64,000 nt of DNA from Apostichopus japonicus (taxonomy: Eukaryota > Echinodermata > Holothuroidea > Aspidochirotida > Stichopodidae): assembly GCF_037975245.1 (NCBI RefSeq), contig NC_092579.1:11704678-11768677 (forward strand), read 5' to 3'. Numbering within the stretch: the first letter of the stretch is position 1; each line of letters opens with the position of its first letter. This document shows, piece after piece, positions 12,813-26,240 of the stretch. The notes under the pieces are model-generated. The model had not been told where the DNA came from. It did no database searches and saw only the letters and a program-made list of their open reading frames with translations. The translations under genes were made by a program, and so were the position numbers.

Positions 12813-13593
12813 CTGCAAAAAGAAGGAGAAGAGATACGACCATTTAAAGACAACGTTCCATTGGACTACTTAATGTCACATTTCTTTTGTTATCGTACCT
12901 GACAATTTCTGAAAAATTTCCGACTTCCGACTGGTATAGACTTTTGAGTATCGTGGAGAAGCATGTTCTATTGATCTAGCTACATGCACCACTAAACTAT
13001 AATTATATTAATTATATTAAAATTTACAGAAACTGTGGTAGCAATGAGGCATTTACTGCAGTAGAGCAATATGGAACATTTTACTCCAGGTAGCAAAATT
13101 GTTATTCTGCCCATTTTCTCATGTTCCTACAAAACAGATTTCTCCAAAAATATGCAAAAGTCCACATTTGTCGTTTCAGGGAGTTCATTTATCTATCCAT
13201 TCTCTCTACACATGAGAAAGATTGACAATCTGGCAATCAAAACCATACTGTACTCCCAAGAAAAGAGAAGACCGAAAGACCAAACACTATTTAACCAAGA
13301 TACCGATATATAACATTTAAGGCAAAAATTGATGTATCGAAATAACACAGCAGCGTACCATTCCGCAAGTGTACTTAAAGGTGCCGGAGTGTATAAAGCT
13401 TGTTGTTTTCTCTCTTGCCTGTGCTGAAGCCAAGTCTAACACGAAACATTGAATGATTAACAAGTCTTAATCCCGGGCAGACTGCAGTACGTGCCTTAAT
13501 AACCCACACATCATCACTCTTAACAACGAAACAAGAATATCTCGTGCATAATTCATTGTAATAGCTGCAGCCATGCAAAGCTCCCTCAATTAC

Positions 13594-13653
13594 TTCTCGT
13601 GGGCATGGGAAAGCCGACTTAATTACAGAAGAGTTTTGTGGCCAAGGTTTTTC
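13594..13653 (-). CDS. possible 60-nt cassette exon in the RBFOX locus
   Basis: A 20-codon minus-strand segment (starts EKPWPQNSSV, ends FPCPRE) lies between an acceptor TTGATTGCAG and a possible donor GAA|GTAATT. It is phase 0 at both ends, so inclusion would keep the frame between the first exons and 12812. Reading through the weak donor, the frame stays open to a stop at 13375 (92 codons in all). The acceptor has a poor pyrimidine tract and there is no family match. Reported because it is phase-neutral in the right place. Confidence 0.2.
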
Positions 13654-16459
13654 CTGCAATCAAAATTCAGGATGATTAGAAACAGGGTGATATATATGTA
13701 GTTTACTCCTGCTACGTTTCTTTCTTCTATTGGGGGGGGGGAGTGGTTTTGTGAGGCATGTATGTAGTCAGTCAACCTTAAAATATGTACAAAGGTAAGA
13801 GAATCATAGACCACATCAACCCATTAAAATATAAACTTCTGAGCTTGAGGCAGTTAACGTAATGTTATATTCTAAATGTCTCTTTGTTTCCTTCTTCTAT
13901 GTTGCTTCCCTTCTTCATGCAACGATACTCTCTCCTAACTCAGAAGAAGCATACAATGAAAAATAAAATAGAGAAAAGATATATATGCAAGAAAAAAGAT
14001 ATGAAAATTACCATGCCATCTGGGAGATGGAAGATAGGAGCCCCGAGCATGATGACAGAATATAAGACTTGTTTGTTAGTGATCAGAAGAATATACTAAT
14101 GAAGACTGCCTTTACAGCGGTACACTCAGCACTGTGTGCGACTAACTAATGCCCTGTTTCAGCATAAGAAGAACTGCTATAATCAACACTCCCAAAAGAT
14201 ACCCTTTAAATTTATTAACTTGTAGCATTGGAAATTGAAAAGCTCACCAATAGCAGCAGAGATGGGGGACATTTTCTGTACGAGAAAATACCTGCAACTT
14301 TGTACAAAAATCTACTGTGTGAAGTCAGTAGCAACAGCTGTGTGCTCTTTTGATCAGAAAAGATAGGCAAGGGTGCACAGTAGCAAATAGGTGAAGGCAT
14401 ATATACAGCATAGATATACTGTTGCTAGGTAGATTACCAGCTGTTAGAATTTGTTGCGGAATTTTAGCGCTATAACGTCATTATGACCTTTACATATATA
14501 TACCGTACAAAGTGAATAGGTTGTGTGTAGTCTCTCAAGTGTCCCAAACATTTGATGCTATGGATGAGTAAGAGTTCATTGTGACACTATTTAGAATTTT
14601 GTAAATTTAACCAGGTTTGACCAAAATTGACCACTGTTCTATTGGCAGTGTATAATGCCTTATATATTAAAGCTATAGGAATATACTGTATCATCATTCC
14701 AACTAGGAATATGAATGCTGCAATCGAATGATTGATGTTGAAAGTGCTTAAGAATTTAAGATAAATTCTATTTTTATAATCTGTTCTTTAAATATAGCAA
14801 TTTCACTCTAATAAGCATAATCTTTATGAATCTTTGGTAAATTATTCAAACTAAACCTTGGTTTACAATCAGTCTAATTTATGCCATCATAACCATGTTG
14901 ACATCAAATTCTTAAGTTACTCTGAAGTCTGATCTCATATTAGCCTACTATATATTGCTATATAGTTAATACAGCATATAGTAAGTCACAGTGATGTAAC
15001 AATTAATAATTAATAAAAATACATAAATCATACACCATTGCTAATCTACTTTATAACGTTAACTTTTATACATGCTGCATGAGATCCTTAAAACGAAAAC
15101 AACCAAAACACAGCTGTGATTTAATAAAAGAACAAAAATAACCTTTGCCCTATAAATTCATATTTACTCTGCCACCCTTCAGCTTTAAGTTTTTATTATC
15201 TATAAACAGAGGCAGGTGCATAATTATGAAAAGTCTCTGCTTGTCTCTTGTTAGTTTAGAAACTGTATCTACATCAAGCATGGATGGTAAGTTTATCTGT
15301 CACAAACTTATAAATAATAATGTGCCCTGCCAGAGCCTGCTATGCATAAAATTTGAAATATGTTTGATTGTAATTCATCCACAGACATTCTAGCCTCTGC
15401 TGGCTATAGCTCTGCATCATAATGAGAGAGAATTGGACATGTGTGTGCACTGTGTCCTAAGCTGACTCTCTCAGGCAGAATACATACCAGGGATGAGTTG
15501 TGCAAATGCTGGAGGAGACAAATATCTTGTATATAAATGTCAAAACCACTAGCCTAGCTATGAGATGGTTCAGCAGTGAAAGTGCTTTATATATATACGG
15601 TATTAAACAGCACTGTGTCAGTCCTGATCTTTAAATAGTCTCACTATTTAAGATTTTGCTGTTTTTTCGATGACGGTATTGAAGAGATGATCCCCAGTTG
15701 CTGAGAGATAGGAATTGAGAGCAAATTTTCCTTAATAGCAAATGTTTGCATATTCACTTGCCCGAGTTGTATTTTTTATACAGAGAAACTGTATCCCTGA
15801 GTAGTTAATACAGTTCACAGTAAAAAAAAATGGAGTGGAAGGTTAAACAATTTCATGATGGAATGACTGTACTCGTTAACATGATTAAACAATAAGGAAG
15901 AATTAACTTCAATTGTACGTTAATAAAGGCTACTGGCTTATGAAAAGAAAGCCTGCCAATATATGCTAATATTAAGGAAATGATACTAATAAAGATCACT
16001 ACAATTTTACAGTCTTGTGAAGAGAAGTTCCAAATAATTAACCAATCAAATGGAAAGATTCTTGTAATTTACATAAATTTTCCAAAGAATCCCCAATTTA
16101 AATGTATTGTTATTCAATCAAGAAATAAGAGCAGTTAAAAATATTTTTTTGCTGAGATAGGGTTTATGTAATACAAAACTCACAAAAAGCGAAATTAACA
16201 ATTAGCTTGATTATTCATGTTTGTATTTAAAATCATGAATATAAAATGTTTAAAATTGCTGAGTTTGCTGCTTACATGTGATTATAATGTGCCATTAAGA
16301 AGTGTTTGCATGGAAGATGAAATTAAGTTGCAATCGAATGGAATCATTTCTAATTATTATTCATACTTCCCTCTTAATATTTATTGTGTGATACAAATAT
16401 CCTATAGTAAGACGTTTTACAATTTCATTAATTGTTACATGTTTACTTGAGCAATATAT

Positions 16460-16570
16460 TAGGTTTTAATCATTTTTAGGTTTTTTTAGGTTTTTAGGTA
16501 ATTTTTAGGTTTTTAAGGGTTTTTTTTTTTTAGGTTTTTAGGTAATTTTTAGGTAATCATATTAGGTTTT
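16460..16570. repeat. degenerate TTTTTAGG repeat
   Basis: About ten irregular occurrences of TTAGGTTTT / TTTTTAGGTAA in 110 bp. It resembles a telomere-type TTAGG motif only superficially; the spacing is variable and T runs dominate. Confidence 0.75.
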
Positions 16571-18651
16571 AATAATTTTAAAAATCATGCAAAAAACATG
16601 TTTATGAAAGCTTTTCAGAAAATGAACATCAGTATTCTGGAAACTAATATCAGTTTAATAGCCACATTTGTCCAAAAACAACTTGATACTTTCTTTCATA
16701 GAGTAAAACACACAGATCTTTAAAAACAAAATATTGCTTCTAGCTGTGACATTTCCTGTCAGTAATTGGTATAAATGGAATACAAAGCCATCTGTTTTTA
16801 CTCTGAATGTGCATTGGTAGTGCGAATAATTGTGGCGATATATTTATTGAAAGGAACAACATTTTGTGCTATATATGCTGCTGCGTGTAAGATACTGCAA
16901 GCATTGCAATATGGTTTTCTTGGTGTCTTCACTGTTAGAGAATGTTGAGAAAAATCATCGTGAGCCTTTTGTGATTTCATAAACTCTATTCCTTCCAGAT
17001 ATAAACAGCCGTCATTAGGGTTTAGGATATGGTAGGTTAACCTGCTCGTGGAGGAAGGAGTCAAGAGGAGGAAGGGGGAGGGGACCCCTTTACTGAGAGA
17101 CATACAAGATACATACCTACAAACCTCTATCTTTACATCTCTCATATTCCAAAGTTCTAATCTCTTCCCGAATAACAATAAAATCACGTTTTCATTATTT
17201 TGTAGGCACACAGCATTCTTCATAGAGTAATATTCTACCATCATAATTAACTTCAAAGGCCTTTGCCTATCTTGTACATTCTTCAGATACAAAAAGAAAA
17301 CACATAACCTTGAGAGGTGACAGTCTTAATTAGTCATGATTGAATAATGTAGATTTAGGTAACTATGTTTATATAGTTCAAGAGATGCTTAATCATCATC
17401 CCTCAACAGTTCTCAGTATAGTTGTATGCCTCCAAAGAGTGGTTTATTTCTTCACACATCACTCTGACATGTATGCAAATTAAATTCATACTGAAACAAA
17501 TTTGAATATAATATTCTACACACAGTAGAGAGAGAGAGTGCATATATGCTATGAGGTGAAAGGTTAAAGCCAAGAATGAAAAATAAACATACTATTCTTC
17601 CAATCTGCTGAAAACTAGCAAAAATGCTACACAATTAATGGAAACGACTAAGCACACATGTTTAACAAAACAAAACAAAACATGCAAGCAGCACAGACTA
17701 ATCTCAGTAAAAGTTTCATTCAACATAGAAACAAGTCTCAATCTTGAAGTCTAAAGGGCAAGGATTAAATAAGTTATCATAGTTTCTTGAATAATACATG
17801 GAATTTGGATATTCCTTGCTATCGTGTGAGACATAATTTACAGCGCGGGCGTGTGCACTAGAAGGTTGAGTGTTATTTTGCTACAATGAATGATGGAGGG
17901 CTCAAATAAGTTATAAATTGTTAAATTGTGACAAACAGAACATTTCACGTTGTGCCAGATCTCAAAATGATAGTCGTATGACTCAAATGAAGATAAAATG
18001 GAATCATTAATATTGCATACATTCAAATAACATTAGGCAAGCGAATGAATGCAGTTGTATGTAGTAGTCTCTCTATATATATTAACTAAGTTAAAGAGAT
18101 AAAAACTGTTAGCATTAACAGCTTATGTACTGCAAAAGGCCTGTGTAGGTAAATATGCGAAAGTAAGACAGTCTGATGTTTGATTCCAGCAGGATCTTCT
18201 TTCAGAGGTTAACACATAACTGACGTTACATCTGGACTGTAAATGTATCCTACTTAAACGACTGAATCGAATCACAATCCTTGCATAGCTGACTTACAGT
18301 AGTATAATGAAGTCATTGAGGGTTTATGTTAGCTTTTGTTTGCACTGAGCACTGTGTCAATTCCTAAGCTTATAATATATGTGAATAAAGTTTACGACAC
18401 GATAACAACATTGGTTGCAAGCATCTTCGACAAAGTTATCTCAACATTGAAATGAAAAGATCAGAAGAAATATAAATAAACAACTAAGGTAATAACGACA
18501 GGATGCAAGCGTGGTCAATGAGGTAGAAATATAACAAATGTCCGCTGGCAAAGAACAGAAGAACTTTCCATGACTTTTTTTCTACTATCGGTATTTCTGT
18601 CCTACGTCGATTATAAAACGTCTCTGTGAGAAGAGACAATGCATACAGTAC

Positions 18652-18711
18652 CTGTTGGACGAACATATGAGGATTAACGTGAAAGAAATGTTGCTGAGGG
18701 TGGTACTGCAT
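18652..18711 (-). CDS. RBFOX: RBFOX homolog, alternative first coding exon (20 codons)
   Basis: An ATG opens a 20-codon reading frame, MQYHPQQHFFHVNPHMFVQQ, that ends exactly at a donor CAG|GTACTG in phase 0. It splices in frame onto HPLAMAGQAQVP of the 12812-12492 exon 5.8 kb away. Short alternative first exons ending in Gln at this junction are known in RBFOX genes (for example the RBFOX1 N-terminus that starts MLASQGVLLHPYG). The His/Gln-rich composition blends with the next exon. The 5' untranslated part must lie just above 18711; no clear TATA box is seen. The plus strand is also open here, but that frame has no family match (see the rejected list). Confidence 0.72.
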
Positions 18712-21700
18712 TATAGAGGTGGTCGCTGGACTTGTACAATTGGTAAGTAGTCGCTTCTTTCTAGTTATTACGGCAAGGCTTTAATGGACTGAGGGAGTTT
18801 ATCACACGTACAGTATAGCAATAAGGAGCTTCTACACATTGAGTTCAAATATGATCAAAGATCTTTATTACTTTGTTGGGTAGTGAGACACAAAGCTGGT
18901 ACCAGCTAATGTAACTTGGAATAAACCATAAACAGATCCTTGCTGCCAATATCATCCAGGCTGTGACTTGACTATCATCTCACCCATCTGGAAAGTTACC
19001 ATGATGCATGTCTTGATCAGAATATAGACTATATATGAAACATGAGGGTACATCAAAGTGTGATACATATATGTATACATACTAGAATGAACCAATGTAT
19101 GTTAATATATTGTACGAGCATTTATCTATGCATATGTTAGGTGAATTGTCAGGAACAGATGCACTGTCATATGTACAACATCTCCATAGTACTTTGAACC
19201 ACAAGAATTTTCTAGAATCTTAAGGCTTGGTACATGCATGAGGGGGTGGGGTGGGAGGGGGGAGCATTACAAAACAAACTCTCCAACTCCCTGTAGAACA
19301 TGTTACAGTACAACAGACTCTGAATTAGAGAGTCCTGCAGGGCTGGTATATGAGGAAAGTGTACACAGTAGATTGGTAGATAAGGAGAGAGAGGAGTGAA
19401 GCAAATTCTATGTTTTCTAGAAAAGCATTGTTAGCCTACATTATGCTTATATGCATGTGACCATCCAGGTAATTTAACATCTTACCATCTAGTAATTATA
19501 ATAATCTGTTTGCTAATTATGCATCTATCCTTTCATTTTGAAGTATGATTGACTGAAGTATGACGTTCTATTGTTCACATGTATTACTGTGACAAGTAAC
19601 AGTCAAGTAACAGTCACACATTTCAAAAATTTCTGACAGTTTGGTAACCATGCCAACACAAAACAACAGCAGAGTATTCTCCTCGTTGGTTCCTATACTG
19701 AACGAATAGTATAAACAGTAAACATGTCCATATTATATGTAAACATGCTGGCATGATTAACTTAAACTTGCTTCATCGGTTAAAATAATCTACATATTTA
19801 CGGCGACATATGTATACAGTTGTGTATCGTTGTGATACCGATAATCATAATCGGCTCAGCTCAATATGTACTGTTCGATCATTGACATCAGTCAAGGAAA
19901 AAATATTTTATGAGCTTGTGTATATGATTAGTAGGCATATATACCCCAAATATTGCATAATATATGTAGATTATAGCCATTATGACCATTTATCCAGGCT
20001 GGTTGTCACAACGGCGTTATTGCGAGTTAATCTTGATAAAATGTCTGATATTATTCCGTACAAAAGATTCCAAAACAATGCAGTGTTATTTCCAATAAAA
20101 ATCAAAACTTTTGTAGCATAGATACTTTTTGAATATCAATATTGAATTACTATGCATTTAAATGTCAGTATTAATCATATGGAAAAGTAGATTGGAATTC
20201 TCCCCCCACCCCCCTCCCCCCACATTTTAACTTTGTTTTCTAAAATGAAAATTGACTAGTCATGCTTAAAGCTAATGACCTACTGCACATTGTCATGGGC
20301 TATTGTAGTATGAGATTTAGCATTTAATTTATACAATATCTATCAATTTTCAGGCAATTTAGTATTAAAGCAGTCTTGAATATGCAGTTTACTCACCATC
20401 AAATGACTCGATGTCAATAGGTTCTTTCTCAACATGAATAACTTGTTGATAGTTTAGGAGGCAAAGAGCCTTTCAGTACCTACTTAATAACGATAACTTC
20501 CTAGATGTGTGTTCGTCCTGAGACCCCTGTGACACCATTCCTTGGACTGCTGCTTGTTAATAACAGAGTTTCCAACGATTTCAATAGTAAAGTACGTACC
20601 AGCTGTCTCTTTACTCAAACAACTGAGAACTGTTAATCCTCAAAAGCTGGTTTAATCCTTTGTGTATGTACATTTGAAAATCTTAATCAAAACAAGACAG
20701 CCATCAGGAGAGATAACCATGCTTCTCTTAAATCATCTGTTTAATACTGCCAACAGAGGACGATGAAAGTCATTAATGCGACGACGATATCGTTGAAATG
20801 GATAGTATGTACCCGCCGGATGTTCGTAGGATATCTCGAGGATCTACGCATTCAAAGAATTTGAATCCGAAAGATAACGCAGAGATCAACAAAAAGAGAA
20901 CGTGCCAACCAACCTTAATACAAAGAAACAAATCAAAAATTACAAAATTGGCATTTTCTCTGGCATGTCAAATTCCTCTATCAGATGTAACGGAATAGGT
21001 CATCGATAGTTAAAATGAATGTCAATGCAGAAATCCAAGAGGCTCGAGGCGAGGCGTACGTAGTAAAGTGAAACTACCGAAAAACATTATTGCCCAGATT
21101 AAAATGGGGCCCTCAGATGACACACAACGAGAGAGCTAAAAAATTATTGCAAGTACAACAAAAAAGAAAGAAAAACCGGAAAAAAAGAGGAGATATTCCC
21201 AACGAGTTAGACAAAGCGATCAGATGTTACGTTGTGCTAATTATCTCTGCAAATGACTTTCACAACTATAAGGCTACTGGCTGCACAGAGCTCGTTTGTC
21301 ATTGCAATACCCTTAGGAGGGGCACAGATTAAACCATCAATTTGAAGGATCAATTTCTTCCCTCTCTTTTTTTAATTCTTCCTCCAGCTCTGATGGCCGT
21401 AATTTAGAAATATATTACCAAGTCTGTGATTGATACGTTTTTGCATAACTTAACTTGGCTGGAAAGAAAACAAATCCACTGGCCACAGGAATCGATGAGT
21501 CAGACATTTTGCAAACTCTTGAAAGGCACAAATGTTGTTTTTTCTCTGCCTCTCACAAATATTTTTCCTTACATGAGATGCAAGAAAATTTCAACAATTT
21601 TGAAAATGCATCCCCCCCCCCCTCACAGGAAAGATAATAACAGGCCTTCACCTTTTATGAGCCATTTTAGATTTAATGGGCTGCACACACTCTTCCCTAC

Positions 21701-22589
21701 CTTTTACGTGGCCCAGTTTTAAAAGTCAGGGAAGGCTGTGACCGAAAGGAACTTGACATTCCAAGGAACCCCAAAAGATAAACTGACAGATTATCAATAA
21801 AGCTGTCACCAGGAACGCAAGGCAAAGATTGAGTACACCAAACTCAGAGAATATAAAATGCATGCAGTTGAAGATATATATCTCTGAGGAAACAAACAAG
21901 GACATTTATCCTTCCTCTAAATGGCCATAGTTTTTACTTCAGCCATAGTTTACTTCAGAGAGGTGAAAAAAACAGAATGCGAAACTGTTTAATTATACAG
22001 CTGCAATGGCTTTTTAATTACATTAAAGGGAAAGTATAATCCCTTTTAAGCTTCTTATTATTTGTTATAATCTGTTTTTCTGCAATTATATGAATAATCA
22101 CTTAGAATGAGTTCAGAATATGAAAGCATTGTCAGCCTTATAATTTTGGAATATTATCATATTCTAATATGCTTGTAACTTCTCTTTGCGACTAGACTAT
22201 GAAGTGTGTTTGAAAACTGTATTGTGCATTTTGCCATTTTCTATATTGCTTTTATACTTTGCTATTAACTGTAATGTTTTCATTTACAGTAACATACTGC
22301 AATGTAACCACTTATATATATATTTTACACAAGAAGAATGCCAATTTAAAACTGCAATGTTTCTTCTGAATGGTTTAGTATGCTTTTGTTCGGCATAGTA
22401 TACTTATACAGTTACTTCATATAGAGCTGTTGAAATGTATTAGAACACTGCTATTACGTTTGTCATGAATCATGTAACATGTTTTAGAGTTTGCAATCAC
22501 TAGCAATATTTGTTTTATAAATATACTGTCTACTTTGTACACAGCATTTATGATTATTTTAACATATGGAAACATATGATAACATATCC

Positions 22590-22800
22590 TATGCTACACC
22601 ATATGCTACAGTAATTGGAGCATACTGACGAGGTACTGTAGGTCCTTGAATACATTGATTTTTCTTCCACATTTTAGAAGGATAATATGCTATTTGAAGC
22701 AGAGAACTAACATGAAAGGTAATCAGTATTATGACATATATATGCTATGCTTCACCATATGCTACTTGGAGAACACTAACAAGGTACTGTATGTCCTTTT
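22590..22800. repeat. two diverged copies of a ~60-bp segment, 156 bp apart
   Basis: CTATGCTACACCATATGCTA near 22590 and CTATGCTTCACCATATGCTA near 22745 are each followed by a GG(A)-ACTGACGAGGTACTGTA-like block (second copy ACTAACAAGGTACTGTA). This is an old local duplication. Confidence 0.6.
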
Positions 22801-24834
22801 AATTTAAATTAAAATATCTCAGTGAGGATAAAATACTTCAAGGGTGGCAGTACAAAAAAGAAGAAAAAAACACTTGCCCTTTAATAACGCTTCAAACTGG
22901 GTATGAGTGACCATTGATTTGAATTTCTCACAAATTTAGGAGCAATAATGATCAAGACCTTTAATTGGCTACAAATAGCAAAATCTCTCAGACTGAAAAC
23001 AAAACTGGAAAATGACCATTTTTTAAAATTAAATTAATAAATATTTGCAGGACTTACTACATGTAAAAGATGAACAACAAGCTTAAAACAATCCAAAATA
23101 TCAATTTTTTTGGTAAAAAACAAATCATTTCTAATGGTTCTTACCACTGACATGGTTAGCTCAAATAACGGCATTACATCTACACTCAAATACCACAATT
23201 ATCCATCAATTATCCTTGGTATTGTTTTGGTCATTTATCCTCTCTACAGGTTATTTTTCTCCACTTCACATGTAACGTTAGACTGTCCTAGCTACTGTAT
23301 AATAGCAACTCAATAGTATACATATAACTAGGCAGATCAATGCAGTACCAATTTATTTCTCCAGTACAGGGTGACAGCCTAATGGTGAAAATTAGAGACG
23401 AAATGTTTAACAGGAGTTGTCAGCATATGGTTAATATAAGCAGCATGCATACTGTATGTGATCTTTTAAGTGACATTATCATATCTGAAGTTTGCACTTA
23501 TGTGTACTGACAGTATTCAGTAAGATTAATATTAAAAGAGAGTAAGAAAGACTTGTTTGCATCTATTCAAATACTTGAACATATTATTTAGTTATTATAT
23601 CTGCTGAACTTTTTCAGTGATGTCATTTACAAAAATATATAAATGACTAAACAGGGCCATGTGATGATATGTCTGCCAGACTATTGCAAATATAAGTAAC
23701 CATGTATAAACATGAGTTCATAATCACAAATTATGTCATAAATCACTAAAATTAGTATTATTTTCTAAACATCCAGACAAAAATTTAGACTTGAAAAAAA
23801 AACATTTAGAAAACAAGAATGGATTATTACAAAGTAGCAAAGTAGAAGGGAAAGAAAGGTTAAAGCCCCATCTTATCTTATGATAATTGGCTGAACAAGT
23901 GAACCATATGGACAAAGAAAAACAATGATGTCACTAAAGCCTTATGAATATTCAACAGGATACATCAGATGACACATACAGTATGACAGCTTGTGTGGCT
24001 TTGTCACCTGTATAGTGGCTAGTACAATCACTGTGGGAACAAATAATGAGCATTTTCCATGTGCGTACTACTGTAATATTCTTTCAAATGTCATTGCTCA
24101 ACTTTGTTTATCTTGTTGAAGGAACTAAATATCGCTATATAAGGATAACTTTTCCGTTATTTATCAAATTAGGAAATCTTACATACTTCCAGCGACCATG
24201 AAACCCCTCGAAACATCTGGGATTCTCATTAACAAGCAGAGCGAAGACTTTTCAAATGATTAAGGTAAACAAGAAACAAGGTTATCATTCTCTAAAACTA
24301 AAACTCAACAAGACTTGACATGATTTTTTACAATCTGGCAAAATTGAATTTATTTCTCCTTAATACTTTTTGACATTCATTCTACTTGATAAAGTTTCTA
24401 AATGTTTAAATCAGCTTTTCCCTTTAACTTAAAAATTTGATATCGACAGATAAAAACATAGACAATATATACTACCTGAAATACTGCGGACAAAATCGAA
24501 CGTTTAGAAAATGCTGCCACCAACTCTGAGAGGTAGATTGAGTTGCGCTTTACCTGGAAATACAATCTTTTCCTTTATATCCTATCTGTGACGGTGGTAT
24601 ACTCTTTTACCTCAGTCATACATACGCACTGATCCTTCTACCCGCTATGTCAGCTAAACGTAGGATAAAAACTACGACGCAAAGCCCAAAGCTATGACAG
24701 TGAGAAAAGAAGAACTCAGCAAATTAAAGATTTAAGACTTTTAAAAACGCTGGAATAATGCACGCAGCCCGAGTCATGATAGAGGCGAACGATTGTATTT
24801 ACAGCAGCGTACGCAAGTGAAAGAAACTAATTAC

Positions 24835-24933
24835 CTTCAGCAACAACATCCTTGGGTGCTTGATGACTGTCTTCGTCGGCTCGCGATTAGCATACCAGAT
24901 GGGGGAGCAGATACGGATGGTTGCACCCACCAT
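24835..24933 (-). CDS. candidate alternative first exon of the RBFOX homolog
   Basis: ATG at 24933 opens 33 codons (MVGATIRICSPIWYANRE, later HPRMLLLK) that run into the donor AAG|GTAATT in phase 0, the phase required by the 12812 exon. The DNA just upstream (about 25080-25190) is locally rich in CpG against an AT-rich background, which would suit a promoter. A TATA-like TATATAA lies only about 10 nt upstream of the ATG. If it is used, transcription would begin inside this frame and translation might start at the later Met, five codons from the donor, or in the next exon. It may equally be a non-coding first exon. The donor is non-canonical after +4. Confidence 0.38.
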
Positions 24934-25967
24934 AGGTGATAAATTATATACCGAGGAAACACTCCTCCTTTAACTATATTACTGGAGTTTTATTTCTTGC
25001 TTCATTTCAGAACGGTGTTCCCATACTTGACGATGCATGACAAAAAGGCTATATGCAGTCAGTTACGAACAAAAATCCAGAAGGAGAGAAATTCGGCCGT
25101 CGAACGCATCGACATTGGCGGGGGTTAGACTTCCGATATCTCGGACAGCTTTGATAATTGATCGACACTTTCGGTAATGAAGACACAAGAGTTAGTCTTA
25201 GAATCGCAATGTCAGCTGGAAACAGGCCAGCTAATTATGGCATTAACTTGTACAAGGGCATATTCGAAAATCTCTTTATAACAAATGTGACAAGTTTATT
25301 TTATACAAGATCGTGAAAAGCGGATCAAAAACGGAATAAGTCACTTAAAATATAGGACCTTGCAAGATTGTCAGAAGAGGTTTGGGATGTGAGGTCTTTC
25401 CTCATTTTTTTCATGGTATTTAAACTGAATTAAGGGATAAAAACATCTATGATTGTATATATTTACATGTAATGCTACCTCATGTTGAGTCAGTCTCTCA
25501 ATGCTCTCGGCAAGTATGAGTGTATGACTTAGTCTCTGACATGGGCAAAACTTGACAAACATTGTTGTTTTCACATATATGCTGACAGACAATTATTTTA
25601 ATGGATGGGCCTATCTTGATAAAGGCAGGGAAAATGCAACTATGCAATTTATTTTACTTTCATAAAGTAATATTATACAGCTTTTGATTCTAAAATCCCA
25701 AAAGAATACCCATTTCAGATCCAAACTAACCACATTTGTTTTAAATATGTTTTGTAAAGATCTTTTTTTTCTGCATGTGATAAACATATATAGTTAACTA
25801 CTCCAAATTTGAGTATTTTACAGATCACTTTTTCTTTCAAATGACTTACATTTGATAACATATGCTAAAAAAAAAGGCAAGTAGTACTACATTAGCTATA
25901 GTTTAAAATCTCATGGAAATGATAGCAACATGTTTCATCTACACCCCATAAGCCAAACAAAACTCCC

Positions 25968-26240
25968 ATGAGGAGAGGGGCTCTTCCCCTCCCCTGAGGA
26001 GAGGGATCTTCCCTCCTCTGAGGAGAGGGTATCTTCCCTCCCCTGAGGAGAGGGTATCTTCCCTCCCCTGAGGAGAGGGTATCTTCCCTCCCCTGAGGAG
26101 AGGGTATCTTCCCTCCCCTGAGGAGAGGGTATCTTCCCTCCCCTGAGGAGAGGGTATCTTCCCTCCCCTGAGGAGAGGGGATCTTCCCTCCTCTGAGGAG
26201 AGGGGATCTTCCCGCCTCTGAGGAGAGGGTATCTTCCCTA
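25968..26240. repeat. 25-bp GC-rich minisatellite, about 11 copies
   Basis: Units of 25 bp, CTGAGGAGAGGGTATCTTCC plus CTCCC, repeat about eleven times with small changes at both ends (CTCT for CCCT, GGGG for GGGT). Each unit contains the near-palindrome CCCTCCCCTGAGGAGAGGG, able to form a hairpin in either strand. Because 25 is not a multiple of 3, the minus-strand 126-codon frame across it has a 25-residue period and is an artefact. GC content is far above the surroundings. Confidence 0.95.

Larger units (their letters stand above)
12813..18651 (-). other. RBFOX intron, 5.8 kb
   Basis: Contains the possible cassette exon at 13594-13653, a 10-G run (13732-13741), the TTTTTAGG repeat, and a 164-codon minus-strand frame at 16798-17292 with no family match. 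The rest is AT-rich with nothing recognised. Confidence 0.75.

Noticed and set aside
13375-13659. 92-codon frame as a full exon
   Set aside because: Only the first 60 nt are bordered by splice-like signals; the remainder has no support.
16460-16570. Interstitial telomere repeat
   Set aside because: The TTTTTAGG spacing is irregular and not a run of TTAGGG.
16798-17292. 164-codon minus-strand reading frame, the longest in the window
   Set aside because: No recognisable domain, no splice-compatible context, AT-rich codons. A frame of this length is about what chance gives in 64 kb of such DNA.
18650-18742. Plus-strand open segment with acceptor-like and GTAAGT borders opposite the alternative RBFOX first exon
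   Set aside because: The minus-strand reading fits the RBFOX phase and composition much better; the antisense frame has no family match.
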